Of a stretch of 64,000 bases of DNA, positions 8,188-16,647 are shown piece by piece. This DNA is from JACVRN01 sp036389255 (GTDB lineage: Bacteria > Acidobacteriota > Blastocatellia > Pyrinomonadales > Pyrinomonadaceae): the NCBI GenBank assembly GCA_036389255.1, contig DASVQI010000038.1:274742-338741 (forward strand). Reading direction: 5' to 3'. The notes under the pieces are model-generated. The model was not told where the DNA came from. It made no database searches and worked only from the letters and a program-made list of their open reading frames with translations. The position numbers and the translations under genes are program-made. Each line of letters begins with the position of its first letter. Within the stretch, counting starts at the first letter, position 1.

Positions 8188-11100
8188 TTAAGACAACTCT
8201 TCCAGCAGGGCGCTGGCTTCCTTCAAATCTATTGTCTCGAAGCCTTCTGTGAACCAGTTGTAGATTTGAGAGAGCATCTCTCGCGCCTCTTCGCGCCTGC
8301 CCCTCTGCTGCCACAACCGGCAGAGGTTCGTGGTCGCTCTAAGCTCCCAGCCCTTTGCCTTTTGCTCCTGCGCGACGCGTATGGCTTCCAGAAAACTCTC
8401 TTCGGCCTCCTTGATGAGCAGCTCTTTGTTGGACAAATCCGCAGTCACTTTTACCTGCGCGGACTCATTGAAGAGCCCGGCTTTCTTCAAGAGCAACTGG
8501 CCTTTGACCAGATGTATCATGGCTTCCTTGGCTCGCTCGCCGCTCTTCTCCACAGCCTCAAGCGCTTCCTTTATCGTCGCTCGCGCTTCGTCCACGCGAC
8601 CATAAAGCCCTAGGACTTCGGCCAGCATGGAGAGGAAGTTCGGGCGGGCAAGCTCGGCTCCCATAGCTCGCTGGCGGTCTATGCTCTCGCGCGCCTGCCG
8701 TATGCCTGTGTCGCCCTGATTCAGATAAGCCAGCGACAGCCCGTGATGCGCGCTGCTCCACGCGAGCGTCTGCGGCAGGTCGTGTTCAAGTGAGACGGCC
8801 ATGGAGCCTTCGGACAGCTTGCGGCTCTCTTCGAACTCGCGCCGCATGTAGTGGACGAAGGAGGACATGAAGAGCGCCAGCGCAAGCGTCTGCGGGTGAT
8901 TCAGGCGACGCGCAAGCGCGAGCGATTCTTCCGCCTTCCGAAGCGCGCGGTCTGGATAACCCAGACTCCACAAGACCCAGCCCGCGAAGCTCATGCAGGT
9001 CATGGCCGGGTCGTGGCCCGTGAAGGCGAGGCGCGGCTGCTCCTGCTCACGGTAGAGCGCCGTTCCCTTCTCCAGATGCTCAAGCGCCTCTTCAAACTGC
9101 CCCAGATGCGTGAGGGACGCGCCGAGCATCGCGTGAGCCTCGACCCTGAGCGCGGGGTCGTCGCACGAGTAGGCAAGCTCCACCACCTGTTCCGCGAACT
9201 CGCGCGCCTTCGCTATCTCTTCGCGCACCATGTAGAAGAGCCACAAGCCCGACAGCACGGGAAGAAGCTCCGAGTTGACCTTCAACTGCTTGCACAGGTC
9301 GTGCGCGCGCGTGTAGTTCTCTTCCACCTCGGCCATGGCGTAGCCGCGAGTGGCCATCAATGGCACGCCCAAAGTTACATGAAAGAGAAGCTCCTGACGC
9401 GCACGCTCAGGCGTATCGGGCAGAAGCTTTATCAGGTCTAGGCCGCGACGCGCCAGCGTAACGACTTCGTGATTGGCGAAGACTTGCGCGGCCTGCTGTG
9501 CCGCTACGAGAAAGTATTGAGCCGCGCGCTCGAAATTACGACCCGCCTCGTAAAGCACCGCGAGTCGCGCGGCGATGGCCGATTCCTGCTCGCTGTAATG
9601 AGCGCGAAGGGCTTCGGCCACGCTTGCGCTCAGAGAAGCGCGACGCGTGGGCATCAGCGTCCCGTAAAGCGCGTTCTGATAAAGCACGTGCACGAAGCGA
9701 TAGCGCAGCGTGAGCGTGCGGTCTGGAAACTCTTTCTCTCCCAGAGGGCGCACGAAGTAATGTATGCGGTTCAGGGCTTCAAGCCTTTCTTCCGCCTCTT
9801 CCGGGTCAATCTTGAGCGCCTCGGCCACCACGGTCGAGTCGAACTCGTAACCCTGCACGCTGGCCGCCACCAGCAGTCGAACGTCTTCCGGGTCGAGCTG
9901 GTCAATCTTTCGCTGAATCATGCTCCGCACGGACTGCGGCAGTTCCTTGTCCATGTCGGGCAGGCTCTGCGCGAGTTGCCAGATGCCGTCCTGCTCGGCT
10001 ATCACCTGCCGGTCGCGCAGGTATCTGACCATGTCCACCATGAAGAGCGGGCTGCCTTCCGTCTTCGCGTGAATCAGGTCTGGAAGCTTTCTGGGGAAAT
10101 GGTTTTCGGGGAACTCAAGATTCAGATAGCTCTCAACGTCATAGCTGGTCAAAAACTGTAGCATTATCTGATGGCACAGGCCGCGCGCCTGTAAGTCTCG
10201 CTTGAGCTGAAGGAACGGGTGCTTGGCCAGCAGCAGGTCTGACGAGCGATAGGTGGTCAGTATAAGAAGACGAAGCCCGTTGAACTTGCTGGCAAGATAC
10301 GCAAGCATGTCTACGGTGGAAACGTCCGCCCAGTGCAGATCGTCTATGAAGAGCACAAGCGGCTTTATCTGCGAAATCTCCGTAAGAAAGGCGGAAAGCT
10401 CTCGCTTCATCCTCTCCTGCGAAGCCGTCTTGATGTCCGTCCTCAATTCGTCGGACGAGCCGTCCTGCGAGAGCGGCGCGACGTGCGCGTACCAGGTGGG
10501 CGCGACCAGCTTCATGATGCGAGCAGCGTGCTCGCCCTCGTTCGAGCGCAGCAGATAATCCAGCGCTTCCAGAAAGGGCATGTAGGCTTCAGCGCCCGCC
10601 AGCCGCTCGGAGCAACGCCCGCGAGCCACCGTGCATGGCTGGCCGCTCAAGGAAAGGTCAACCAGAAAATCTTCTACCAGAGTGGTCTTGCCAATGCCCG
10701 GCTCACCGGTCACGCAGACCAGCACGCCCTGTCCCTGTACGGTCTTGTCAAAGCAGGCGCGAAGCTCCCCGCGCTCTTCTTCGCGGCCCACGGTCATGCG
10801 GCGCATGGAGAGCGAAGGCGTGCGCGACTCGAAAGAGACGGGCCGCTTGCCCGTTAGACTCCCCAGCACCTCATCAACCGCCGAAGCCGTGGGGCGCAGC
10901 CGCTCGTCCTTCTCAAGCATTCCCAGAATGAGGGCGTCGAAGGAAGCGCCGATTTCGGGATTGAGGCGCGAGGGCGGCAGGGGCTGCTGCGTGAGGATGG
11001 CGTTCATGGCGCTTATCTGCGATTCGGCCATGAACGGGTGATGCCCCGTCGCCAGCTCGTAAAAGACTATGCCGAGCGAAAAGATGTCCGTGGGCGTGCC

Positions 11101-11946
11101 CGTAATCTCACCGCGAGCCTGCTCCGGCGACATGTAGCGCATAGTGCCGATTATCATGCCGGGGCTCGTGATGGCTTCGAACTTGCGGCCGGAGAGATGC
11201 GTGCCCGTGTCGTAAAGCAGAGTCTCATCCGAATACTGCGCTGCGCCGCCGGGCATCAATCGCGCAAGGCCGAAGTCCAGCACCTTAACTATGCCGTCCG
11301 GGCGCACCATTATGTTCTCCGGCTTGATGTCGCGGTGTACGACCCCGGCATCGTGCGCTACGCAGAGGGCTAGAGCCATCTGGCTGGCAAGCTGTAAGAC
11401 GGAATCGAGCGGCGGCTTGCCCTTTGAGGTGAGCGAGCGAAGCGTCTGGCCTTCTATGTACTCTATGGCGATGAAGCGGCCGAGGTCTGAGCCGCCAATC
11501 TCGAAGATGGTGACTATGTTCGGATGATTCAGGGCCGAGATGGCGCGGGCCTCCTGCTCAAAGCGCCTGAGCCTGTCTTGGTCTTCCGTCAACTGTGAAG
11601 GCAGAAGCTTGAGCGCCACCTTTCGATTGAGCCGCGTGTCCTGACCAAGGTAGACTTCGCCCATGCCGCCGGAGCCGATGGTGCCTATAATCTTGTAATG
11701 GCCGATATTTGCGCCCAGAAGCGACGGCTGCGCCTTAGCCTCTTCGGCCCGCTTCCTTATCTTGAACGGAGGCTCTTCTATAAACCCGCTAGCCTTCTCG
11801 TAAGAGGTCAGCAGCCGCTCGACCTCGCTCCGCAGGGACGCGTCCGCCCCGCAAGCCTGCGCCAGATATTCCTCTCGCTCAGAGCTTGAAAGCTCCAGAG
11901 CGGAATTAAAAATCTCTTCTACCTGTCTCCAACGTTCGGGGGTCAT
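8188..11946 (-). CDS. Ser/Thr protein kinase fused to AAA ATPase and TPR tail
   Basis: From the ATG at 11946 this is a 1,252-residue cytoplasmic protein. An N-terminal helical stretch (MTPERWRQVEEIF..., 1-70) is typical of acidobacterial kinases. The PknB-type kinase has the Gly loop GSGGMGEV (91-98), Lys113, HRD 204-206 and DFG 224-226, so it should be active. An AAA_16/STAND ATPase follows (VGREEERGEL near 387; Walker A GEPGIGKT 414-421; Walker B-like LVLFIDDLHWAD). The remaining 600 or so residues look like TPR helices. No transmembrane segment is seen. The partner ECF sigma gene lies upstream but is separated by the four-helix-bundle gene. The likely role is signal integration upstream of transcription. 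Confidence 0.9.
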   Translation of the reverse strand: MTPERWRQVEEIFNSALELSSSEREEYLAQACGADASLRSEVERLLTSYEKASGFIEEPPFKIRKRAEEAKAQPSLLGANIGHYKIIGTIGSGGMGEVYLGQDTRLNRKVALKLLPSQLTEDQDRLRRFEQEARAISALNHPNIVTIFEIGGSDLGRFIAIEYIEGQTLRSLTSKGKPPLDSVLQLASQMALALCVAHDAGVVHRDIKPENIMVRPDGIVKVLDFGLARLMPGGAAQYSDETLLYDTGTHLSGRKFEAITSPGMIIGTMRYMSPEQARGEITGTPTDIFSLGIVFYELATGHHPFMAESQISAMNAILTQQPLPPSRLNPEIGASFDALILGMLEKDERLRPTASAVDEVLGSLTGKRPVSFESRTPSLSMRRMTVGREEERGELRACFDKTVQGQGVLVCVTGEPGIGKTTLVEDFLVDLSLSGQPCTVARGRCSERLAGAEAYMPFLEALDYLLRSNEGEHAARIMKLVAPTWYAHVAPLSQDGSSDELRTDIKTASQERMKRELSAFLTEISQIKPLVLFIDDLHWADVSTVDMLAYLASKFNGLRLLILTTYRSSDLLLAKHPFLQLKRDLQARGLCHQIMLQFLTSYDVESYLNLEFPENHFPRKLPDLIHAKTEGSPLFMVDMVRYLRDRQVIAEQDGIWQLAQSLPDMDKELPQSVRSMIQRKIDQLDPEDVRLLVAASVQGYEFDSTVVAEALKIDPEEAEERLEALNRIHYFVRPLGEKEFPDRTLTLRYRFVHVLYQNALYGTLMPTRRASLSASVAEALRAHYSEQESAIAARLAVLYEAGRNFERAAQYFLVAAQQAAQVFANHEVVTLARRGLDLIKLLPDTPERARQELLFHVTLGVPLMATRGYAMAEVEENYTRAHDLCKQLKVNSELLPVLSGLWLFYMVREEIAKAREFAEQVVELAYSCDDPALRVEAHAMLGASLTHLGQFEEALEHLEKGTALYREQEQPRLAFTGHDPAMTCMSFAGWVLWSLGYPDRALRKAEESLALARRLNHPQTLALALFMSSFVHYMRREFEESRKLSEGSMAVSLEHDLPQTLAWSSAHHGLSLAYLNQGDTGIRQARESIDRQRAMGAELARPNFLSMLAEVLGLYGRVDEARATIKEALEAVEKSGERAKEAMIHLVKGQLLLKKAGLFNESAQVKVTADLSNKELLIKEAEESFLEAIRVAQEQKAKGWELRATTNLCRLWQQRGRREEAREMLSQIYNWFTEGFETIDLKEASALLEELS

Positions 11947-11958
11947 AAGAACAGCGCT

Positions 11959-11982
11959 AAGTGACAAGTGACGAGTGACAAG
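11959..11982. repeat. Heptad array, left arm flanking the four-helix-bundle gene
   Basis: The array is AAGTGAC AAGTGAC GAGTGAC AAG, three 7-nt units. Seventeen bases match, in inverse complement, the array at 12371-12399 on the other side of the small gene. Together they look like terminal inverted repeats of a roughly 440-bp element. Confidence 0.75.
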
Positions 11983-12006
11983 CAAGAGACAGTATTAATC
12001 CTCGCG

Positions 12007-12384
12007 TCATCGTTGTTGAAGTTTACGCCGCAAAGCATTAAGCATTTTGCGCAATTCATAAATTTGTGTGAAAGCCGGGTTTGCGTCTTCACTCTCGCAA
12101 TACTTTAATTCGACTGCGAGAATCAACTGTGTATCCAGCTCTGCAAGCGAGCCTTCTGCATTAGAGATGAACTGAATAAACTCGCCAGTCGTATGACGGG
12201 CCTGTCCCTCTGCTATATTAGAAGGCAGTGAAACTGCCGCGCGCCTCATTTGTGAAATTAAGCCAAACTTCTCTTCATCCGGTAACTTCTGGGTTATCTG
12301 ATAGACCTGTTTTACAAGCGTGATTCCCTTTTGCCATACAAGCAAATCTTTATAGCCACCCGTTTTTATCTCGTCACTTGTCAC
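12007..12384 (-). CDS. Four-helix-bundle protein (S23/IVP family)
   Basis: A 125-residue protein with the family signature: DLLVWQKGI near the N-terminus, FGLISQMRRAAVSLPSNIAEG in the middle (residues 40-60), GEFIQFISNAEGSLAELDTQL, and a basic C-terminus. Relatives are found inside 23S rRNA intervening sequences and as stand-alone genes; the fold resembles the Avd protein of diversity-generating retroelements. The only possible start is GTG at 12384, which lies inside a heptad array and overlaps the TGA of the sigma gene (GTGA). It interrupts the usual sigma-kinase pair and is bracketed by inverted arrays, suggesting a mobile cassette. Function is unknown. Confidence 0.88.
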   Translation of the reverse strand: MTSDEIKTGGYKDLLVWQKGITLVKQVYQITQKLPDEEKFGLISQMRRAAVSLPSNIAEGQARHTTGEFIQFISNAEGSLAELDTQLILAVELKYCESEDANPAFTQIYELRKMLNALRRKLQQR

Positions 12385-12399
12385 TTGTCACCCGTCACT
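12371..12399. repeat. Heptad array, right arm flanking the four-helix-bundle gene
   Basis: The array is CGTCACT TGTCACT TGTCACC CGTCACT (7-nt period). Read on the minus strand it supplies the last codons and stop of the sigma gene (GTG ACG GGT GAC AAG TGA) and the GTG start of the four-helix-bundle gene. Confidence 0.78.
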
Positions 12400-12950
12400 G
12401 TTTGATAGAGCCATGCTTTTGCCATGCGCCACTGGCGTATGACGGTCGCCGTGCCTATGCCTAGGGCTGCGGCTGTCTCTTCTATAGAGAGGCCGCCGAA
12501 GAACCTTAATTCGACGATGCGGCTCTTCTGCGGGTCAATCTGCTCAAGGGCCTTCAGGGCTTCATCGAGCGCGAGCATACTGTCCATCTGCTCGTCGGAA
12601 ATCTCAAGCACGTCGTCCAGAGAGACTTTGATTCCGCCGCTTCCACGCTTGGCTGTCTGGTGCGCTCGCGCGTGGTCAACCAAGATGCGGCGCATCATCT
12701 GTGCGGCGACGCCGAAGAAGTGCGCCCGGTTCTGCCACTCCACGTTCCTCTGGTCTACCAGCCGCAGGTAGGCTTCGTGTACCAGCGCCGTAGCTTGCAG
12801 CGTGTGGTCTTCGCGCTCCCGCCGCAGGTATCGCTCGGCTATGTTGCGCAGCTCGTTGTAGACGAGCGGCAGAAGCTGGTCTAGCGCAGCACGGTCGCCG
12901 CGCGCCGATTCCTTCAGTAGCTCTGTTACCTCCGGCTTTTGGGGCTTCAT
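12381..12950 (-). CDS. ECF-type RNA polymerase sigma factor (TIGR02999-like)
   Basis: A 189-residue sigma factor from the ATG at 12950 (a TTG at 12971 would add seven residues). Region 2 contains the LQATALVHEAYLRL block and FFGVAAQMMRRILVDHARA; region 4 contains ELRFFGGLSIEETAAALGIG and TVIRQWRMAKAWL. This matches the Sigma70_ECF group common in Acidobacteriota and Planctomycetota, typically paired with Ser/Thr kinases in place of anti-sigma factors. The kinase gene lies downstream beyond an inserted four-helix-bundle gene. The C-terminal VTGDK is encoded by the repeat, so the native terminus may have been replaced. Confidence 0.9.
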   Translation of the reverse strand: MKPQKPEVTELLKESARGDRAALDQLLPLVYNELRNIAERYLRREREDHTLQATALVHEAYLRLVDQRNVEWQNRAHFFGVAAQMMRRILVDHARAHQTAKRGSGGIKVSLDDVLEISDEQMDSMLALDEALKALEQIDPQKSRIVELRFFGGLSIEETAAALGIGTATVIRQWRMAKAWLYQTVTGDK

Positions 12951-13046
12951 ACTGAGAGCGGCCAGACACAAGGGCCGTTAGGAGGGTTTCCCTTCGTTTC
13001 AAGCCGAGCATAGTTTTTGTACGCCTCGAAAGTCAAATGGCAGAAT

Positions 13047-13134
13047 GGGGGATGGGGGATAGGGGCCGGGGGTTGGTAAAAGAAAGACTATTGGATTTTC
13101 TTTATCCATCCCCTGACCCCTAACCCCCATCCCC
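13047..13134. repeat. Inverted heptad array (GGGGATG type)
   Basis: Arms at 13047-13076 (GGGGATG GGGGATA GGGGCCG GGGGTTG) and 13106-13134 (CCATCCC CTGACCC CTAACCC CCATCCC) can fold into a long G/C hairpin around an A/T-rich loop. A T-run follows. It lies between the divergent sigma gene and the gene at 13218. Confidence 0.8.
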
Positions 13135-13217
13135 ATTTTTTTCGTTTTCAGGTGATTCAGTTCAATTCTCGATTACGCGTTAATGTTTGAGAGGCAAAAC
13201 GCAAGGAGACGAAGGAC

Positions 13218-14063
13218 ATGATGAGGAGCAGGCTTAATACCTTTAGACATATATCTACGGCGCTGGCGCTTCTGCTTTTAATCATAGGAATGGCTTTCAC
13301 GCAGGGCGCTGTGCTTGGCGCGGGTAAACAGAAGAAGCAGCAACGCTTAAGTTCTCCGGCGAAAAGCAGGGTGGGGACTTTCGTCGGGGCAACCAGACCG
13401 CTCGGAAGCGGTTCTGTGCGCTCATGGGTAACTCTTGATGAAGCAGGCAGACCTTCGGCGGTAGGTCTGACCTTCAGCGAGTCGGCCTTGAAAACAGCGC
13501 CGACGGAGTTACCCAAGGGGCAGGAGAATGTAGAGATTAACCTTCCCCTGCCGAAGGAAGCTCGCGAGACGGCCTTTGACCACATAGGCTTTGACTGGAA
13601 TCCTATGGGACACCCGCCCGCCAATATCTACACCGTCCCGCACTTCGACATACACTTTTATACCATCTCCACGGAAGAGCAGGCGCGGATTACGGCTCAG
13701 GGCGAAGATTTGGCGCGATGCTACAAGAAGCCCGGCGACGAGTATGTCCCGGCCGGCTACATACTGCCGCCCGACACGGCCGTCCCGCGCATGGGCGCGC
13801 ACTGGATTGACCCGACCTCAGCCGAGCTGAAGGGTCAGCCCTTTACCAGAACTTTCCTCTATGGAAACTACGACGGCAAGCTCATCTTCTTCGAGCCCAT
13901 GATTGCAAGGAGCTTCTTCGAGACTAAGACGAACATCACCGAGGACATAAAGCTGCCGCAGAAGTACGCCAAGCCGGGCTACTACCCGACCAAGTACAGC
14001 GTGCGCTATGACGCGGCGAAGAAAGAGTACACGGTGGCGCTCGAAGGCATGGTGCTTCGCTAA
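13218..14063 (+). CDS. Exported DUF5602/TTHB210-like protein
   Basis: A 281-residue protein with a basic N-terminus and a hydrophobic segment (residues 13-34), so exported or anchored. The mature part contains HFDIHFY and EYVPAGYILPPDTAVPRMGAHW, motifs I associate with the TTHB210-like (DUF5602) group. In Thermus a member is linked to an extracytoplasmic sigma factor; here too an ECF-type sigma gene is the divergent neighbour, though of another class. The clustered His and Asp residues suggest metal binding; no enzymatic activity is known to me. AAGGAG and a second AAGGA precede the ATG. Confidence 0.65.
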   Translation: MMRSRLNTFRHISTALALLLLIIGMAFTQGAVLGAGKQKKQQRLSSPAKSRVGTFVGATRPLGSGSVRSWVTLDEAGRPSAVGLTFSESALKTAPTELPKGQENVEINLPLPKEARETAFDHIGFDWNPMGHPPANIYTVPHFDIHFYTISTEEQARITAQGEDLARCYKKPGDEYVPAGYILPPDTAVPRMGAHWIDPTSAELKGQPFTRTFLYGNYDGKLIFFEPMIARSFFETKTNITEDIKLPQKYAKPGYYPTKYSVRYDAAKKEYTVALEGMVLR

Positions 14064-14134
14064 ACAGCAAAAGATGGCAGGAGCAGTGGTCTTGTACTTT
14101 GCTCTTATACAATCTAAGAAGGATTGAATTTCCT

Positions 14135-15187
14135 ATGTCACAGACAGAGATGCAGATTGAGGGTGGTGAGCAAGCGGGCGTACAGATGGAGATGGCCATG
14201 AAGATGGTCGGGATAATCTCCGGCTTCTGGGTATCTCGCGTAGTCTACATAGCGGCCAAGCTTGGACTGGCAGACCTGTTGAAGGACGGCGCGAAGACGG
14301 TAGAGGAGCTTGCGAAGGCGACAGACACGCACACGCCCTCGCTCTACAGGGTGCTGCGCGCTCTGACCGGAGCGGGCGTTGTCGCGGAAGACGAAGAGAA
14401 GCGCTTTGCTCTGACTCCGCTTGGCGCGACGCTGCGCTCGGACGTTCCCTTTTCGCTGCGAGCGTTGGCTACTTCGGAGCTTGGCGAGGTGCATTATCCT
14501 TCGTGGGGCGGGCTGCTTCACACGGTTAAGACGGGCGAGCGCGCGTTCGACCACGTCTTCGGCACGGACTGCTGGGACTATTTCGCAAAGCATCCTGAGT
14601 ACGCGAAGATTTTCAACCAGTCCATGACCGAGGTGACCAGAGTCGTAGAGCCTGCGGTCACGCGCGCTTACGACTTTTCCGGCTTTGCCAAAATCGTTGA
14701 CGTAGGCGGCGGGCACGGCGGCATGCTCACTTCGATTCTCAAAAAGAGCCCGCAGTCGAAGGGCGTCATACTGGATGCGCCGCAGGTGGTGGCGGGCGCT
14801 AAGGAGCGCATAGAGGCGGAAGGATTGACAGAGCGCTGCGAGGCCGTGGGCGGAAACTTCTTCGAATCGGTGCCCGAAGGCGGCGACGCCTACATCATGA
14901 AGCACATCATACACGACTGGGAAGACAAAGAGGCTGTAGCTATCCTGAAGAACTGCCGCAAAGCCATCAAAGAAGGCGGCAAGGTCATACTCATAGAATC
15001 GGTCGTGCCCGCAGGCAACGAGCCCAGCCTTGCGAAATTCGGAGACTTGGTGATGATGCTCATTCCGGGCGGGCGCGAGCGCACGGCGGAAGAGTTCGGA
15101 GCGCTCTTTGAAGCGGCCGGCTTCCGTTTGGAGCGCATCATCCCCACGGAGTCGCCCATGTGCGTAATTGAAGCCGTAACGGCCTGA
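14135..15187 (+). CDS. O-methyltransferase (COMT/acetylserotonin family), copy 1
   Basis: A 350-residue SAM-dependent O-methyltransferase. The start chosen is the ATG at 14135 with AAGGA upstream; a TTG at 14099 keeps the frame open. The N-terminal half is the winged-helix dimerisation domain (LADLLKDGAKTVEELA, LYRVLRAL). The catalytic domain has the SAM motif IVDVGGGHGG and the HIIHDWED motif carrying the expected catalytic His. The family methylates hydroxyl groups of small aromatic or polyketide-like compounds; the substrate is unknown. A clear paralogue follows at 15437, so the pair arose by tandem duplication. Confidence 0.88.
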   Translation: MSQTEMQIEGGEQAGVQMEMAMKMVGIISGFWVSRVVYIAAKLGLADLLKDGAKTVEELAKATDTHTPSLYRVLRALTGAGVVAEDEEKRFALTPLGATLRSDVPFSLRALATSELGEVHYPSWGGLLHTVKTGERAFDHVFGTDCWDYFAKHPEYAKIFNQSMTEVTRVVEPAVTRAYDFSGFAKIVDVGGGHGGMLTSILKKSPQSKGVILDAPQVVAGAKERIEAEGLTERCEAVGGNFFESVPEGGDAYIMKHIIHDWEDKEAVAILKNCRKAIKEGGKVILIESVVPAGNEPSLAKFGDLVMMLIPGGRERTAEEFGALFEAAGFRLERIIPTESPMCVIEAVTA

Positions 15188-15235
15188 AAGCCTCAGGTTT
15201 CTCTAAATTCGCACGAGCTTTTCTTTCCCCCGACT

Positions 15236-15298
15236 GTACGGCCCCGCATAGAAGCCTGAGCGTCTCCCCCGAAAACGGGCTTCAAGGCGGGGCCGTAC
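15236..15298. repeat. Long G/C hairpin between the two O-methyltransferase genes
   Basis: A perfect 12-bp inverted repeat (GTACGGCCCCGC at 15236-15247 and its complement at 15287-15298) with an inner GAAGCC/GGGCTTC pairing. It lies in the 249-bp spacer between the paralogues and may act as a terminator or mRNA-processing hairpin. It lacks heptad periodicity. Confidence 0.6.
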
Positions 15299-15436
15299 GG
15301 CTTTCGTCTTCCTCTTTCCCGCGACATAAATTTCCCGCTCCCTGATTGAATTCCGCAGCCATTCTCGCGTTTAATAATAGAAGGGCCGAATTCAGGGGAT
15401 TTCAAGGGGAAACTCGCCAACCAGCGACCGAAATTT

Positions 15437-16531
15437 ATGTCATCAATCAATACAGAACCCAACAAGGCAGGCACCGCCGCGCTTCACACGAGCGCCCCGG
15501 AAGCGGAGGATTACATGGCTCCGCTCAGGGCAGCGCCGCGCACGGCGATGACACGCATGATTTACGGCTTCATGCTCTCGCAGGCCATATACGTCGCGGC
15601 CCAGTTCGGTCTGGCAGACCTGCTGAAGGACGGCCCGCGCACGAGCGACGAGCTGGCTGGCGCTACCTGCACGGATGCCGCTTCGCTCTACAGGATTTTA
15701 AGGGCGCTCGCGGCCGTAGGAGTCTTTGAAGAGACGGAGCCGAATCTGTTCGCACTCACTCCTATGGGCGAGACGCTACGCACCGATGCGGAAGGCTCTC
15801 TGCGCCCATTGGCTGTCTGCATGGGCGGCCAGTGCAACTGGCAGGCGTGGGGCGACATCCTGCACAGCGTCAAGACCGGCGAAAGCGCCTTTGAGCATGT
15901 CTTCGGCACCGGCTTCTTCCAGCATCTTGAGCGACACCCCGACAATGCGAAGATGTTTCTGGAGTCCATGAACTGCTGCGCCTCTCTCTACAACGAGGCG
16001 ATTGTGGCGGGCTACGACTTCTCCAGCTTCGGGAAGATAGTTGACGTAGGCGGAGGACAGGGCAAGCTCATCACAGCGATTCTTAAGGCGAACACCGGGA
16101 CGCGAGGCATCTTATTCGACACGCCGAATCAGACGCCCGTGGCCCAGCGCCTCTTTGAGCAACAGGGAGTCGCAGACCGTTGCGATACCATCACGGGCGA
16201 TTTTCTGGAAGCAGTACCGGAAGGCGGCGACGCCTACCTGCTCAAGCACATCATACACGACTGGGACGACCCGAAGGCCGTTGAGATTCTGAAGAACTGC
16301 CGCCGCTCCATGTCTGCGGGAGCAAGGCTCCTGCTGATAGAGGAGATAATCGCTGAGGACTCCGAGTTCGCACCCGCAAAGGTTCTGGACATTCAACAAC
16401 TGCTCATGCCCGGCGGGCGCGAGCGCACGGCGGAAGAATACAGAAAGCTTTTGGAAGCGGCAGGCTTCGAGCTGACCAACATCATCCAGACACAATCCAG
16501 CCTCAGCATCATAGAGAGCAAGCCCGTATAG
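15437..16531 (+). CDS. O-methyltransferase (COMT/acetylserotonin family), copy 2
   Basis: A 364-residue paralogue of the preceding gene with the same layout: dimerisation domain (LADLLKDGPRTSDELA, LYRILRAL), SAM motif IVDVGGGQGK and HIIHDWDD. Several long blocks are near identical between the copies (GGDAYxxKHIIHDW, PGGRERTAEE). The N-terminus is longer and polar. Residues in the substrate region differ (CMGGQCNWQAW versus TSELGEVHYPSW), which suggests a different acceptor. No strong Shine-Dalgarno precedes the ATG. Confidence 0.88.
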   Translation: MSSINTEPNKAGTAALHTSAPEAEDYMAPLRAAPRTAMTRMIYGFMLSQAIYVAAQFGLADLLKDGPRTSDELAGATCTDAASLYRILRALAAVGVFEETEPNLFALTPMGETLRTDAEGSLRPLAVCMGGQCNWQAWGDILHSVKTGESAFEHVFGTGFFQHLERHPDNAKMFLESMNCCASLYNEAIVAGYDFSSFGKIVDVGGGQGKLITAILKANTGTRGILFDTPNQTPVAQRLFEQQGVADRCDTITGDFLEAVPEGGDAYLLKHIIHDWDDPKAVEILKNCRRSMSAGARLLLIEEIIAEDSEFAPAKVLDIQQLLMPGGRERTAEEYRKLLEAAGFELTNIIQTQSSLSIIESKPV

Positions 16532-16548
16532 AATTTTCCACATGAGGT

Positions 16549-16636
16549 AATTCACCTCGGAGAGACGCAGAGGGAGCGCAGAGGATTGGATTTTCTCTGC
16601 GCTCCATCTGCGTCTCTCTCTCTCTGCGTCTCTGCG
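16549..16636. repeat. Inverted CGCAGAG-type repeat between convergent genes
   Basis: The left arm reads CGGAGAGACGCAGAGGGAGC and onward; the right arm reads CTCTGCGCTCC, ATCTGCGTCTCTC and CTCTGCGTCTCTGCG. It shares its GACGCAGAG unit with the repeat at 23862-23959. Both lie between the 3' ends of convergent genes. Confidence 0.75.
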
Positions 16637-16647
16637 AAGAGCTTGTG

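Noticed and set aside
9469..10161. Long plus-strand frames opposite the kinase gene (also 8851-9441, 10333-10857)
   Set aside because: All are antisense to a continuous, domain-rich kinase-ATPase-TPR gene and have no plausible protein features.
13047..13134. G-quadruplex or telomere-like element from the GGGGGAT runs
   Set aside because: The G-runs pair with an inverted C-rich arm 30 nt away, so a hairpin array explains them better; quadruplex formation is possible but not needed.
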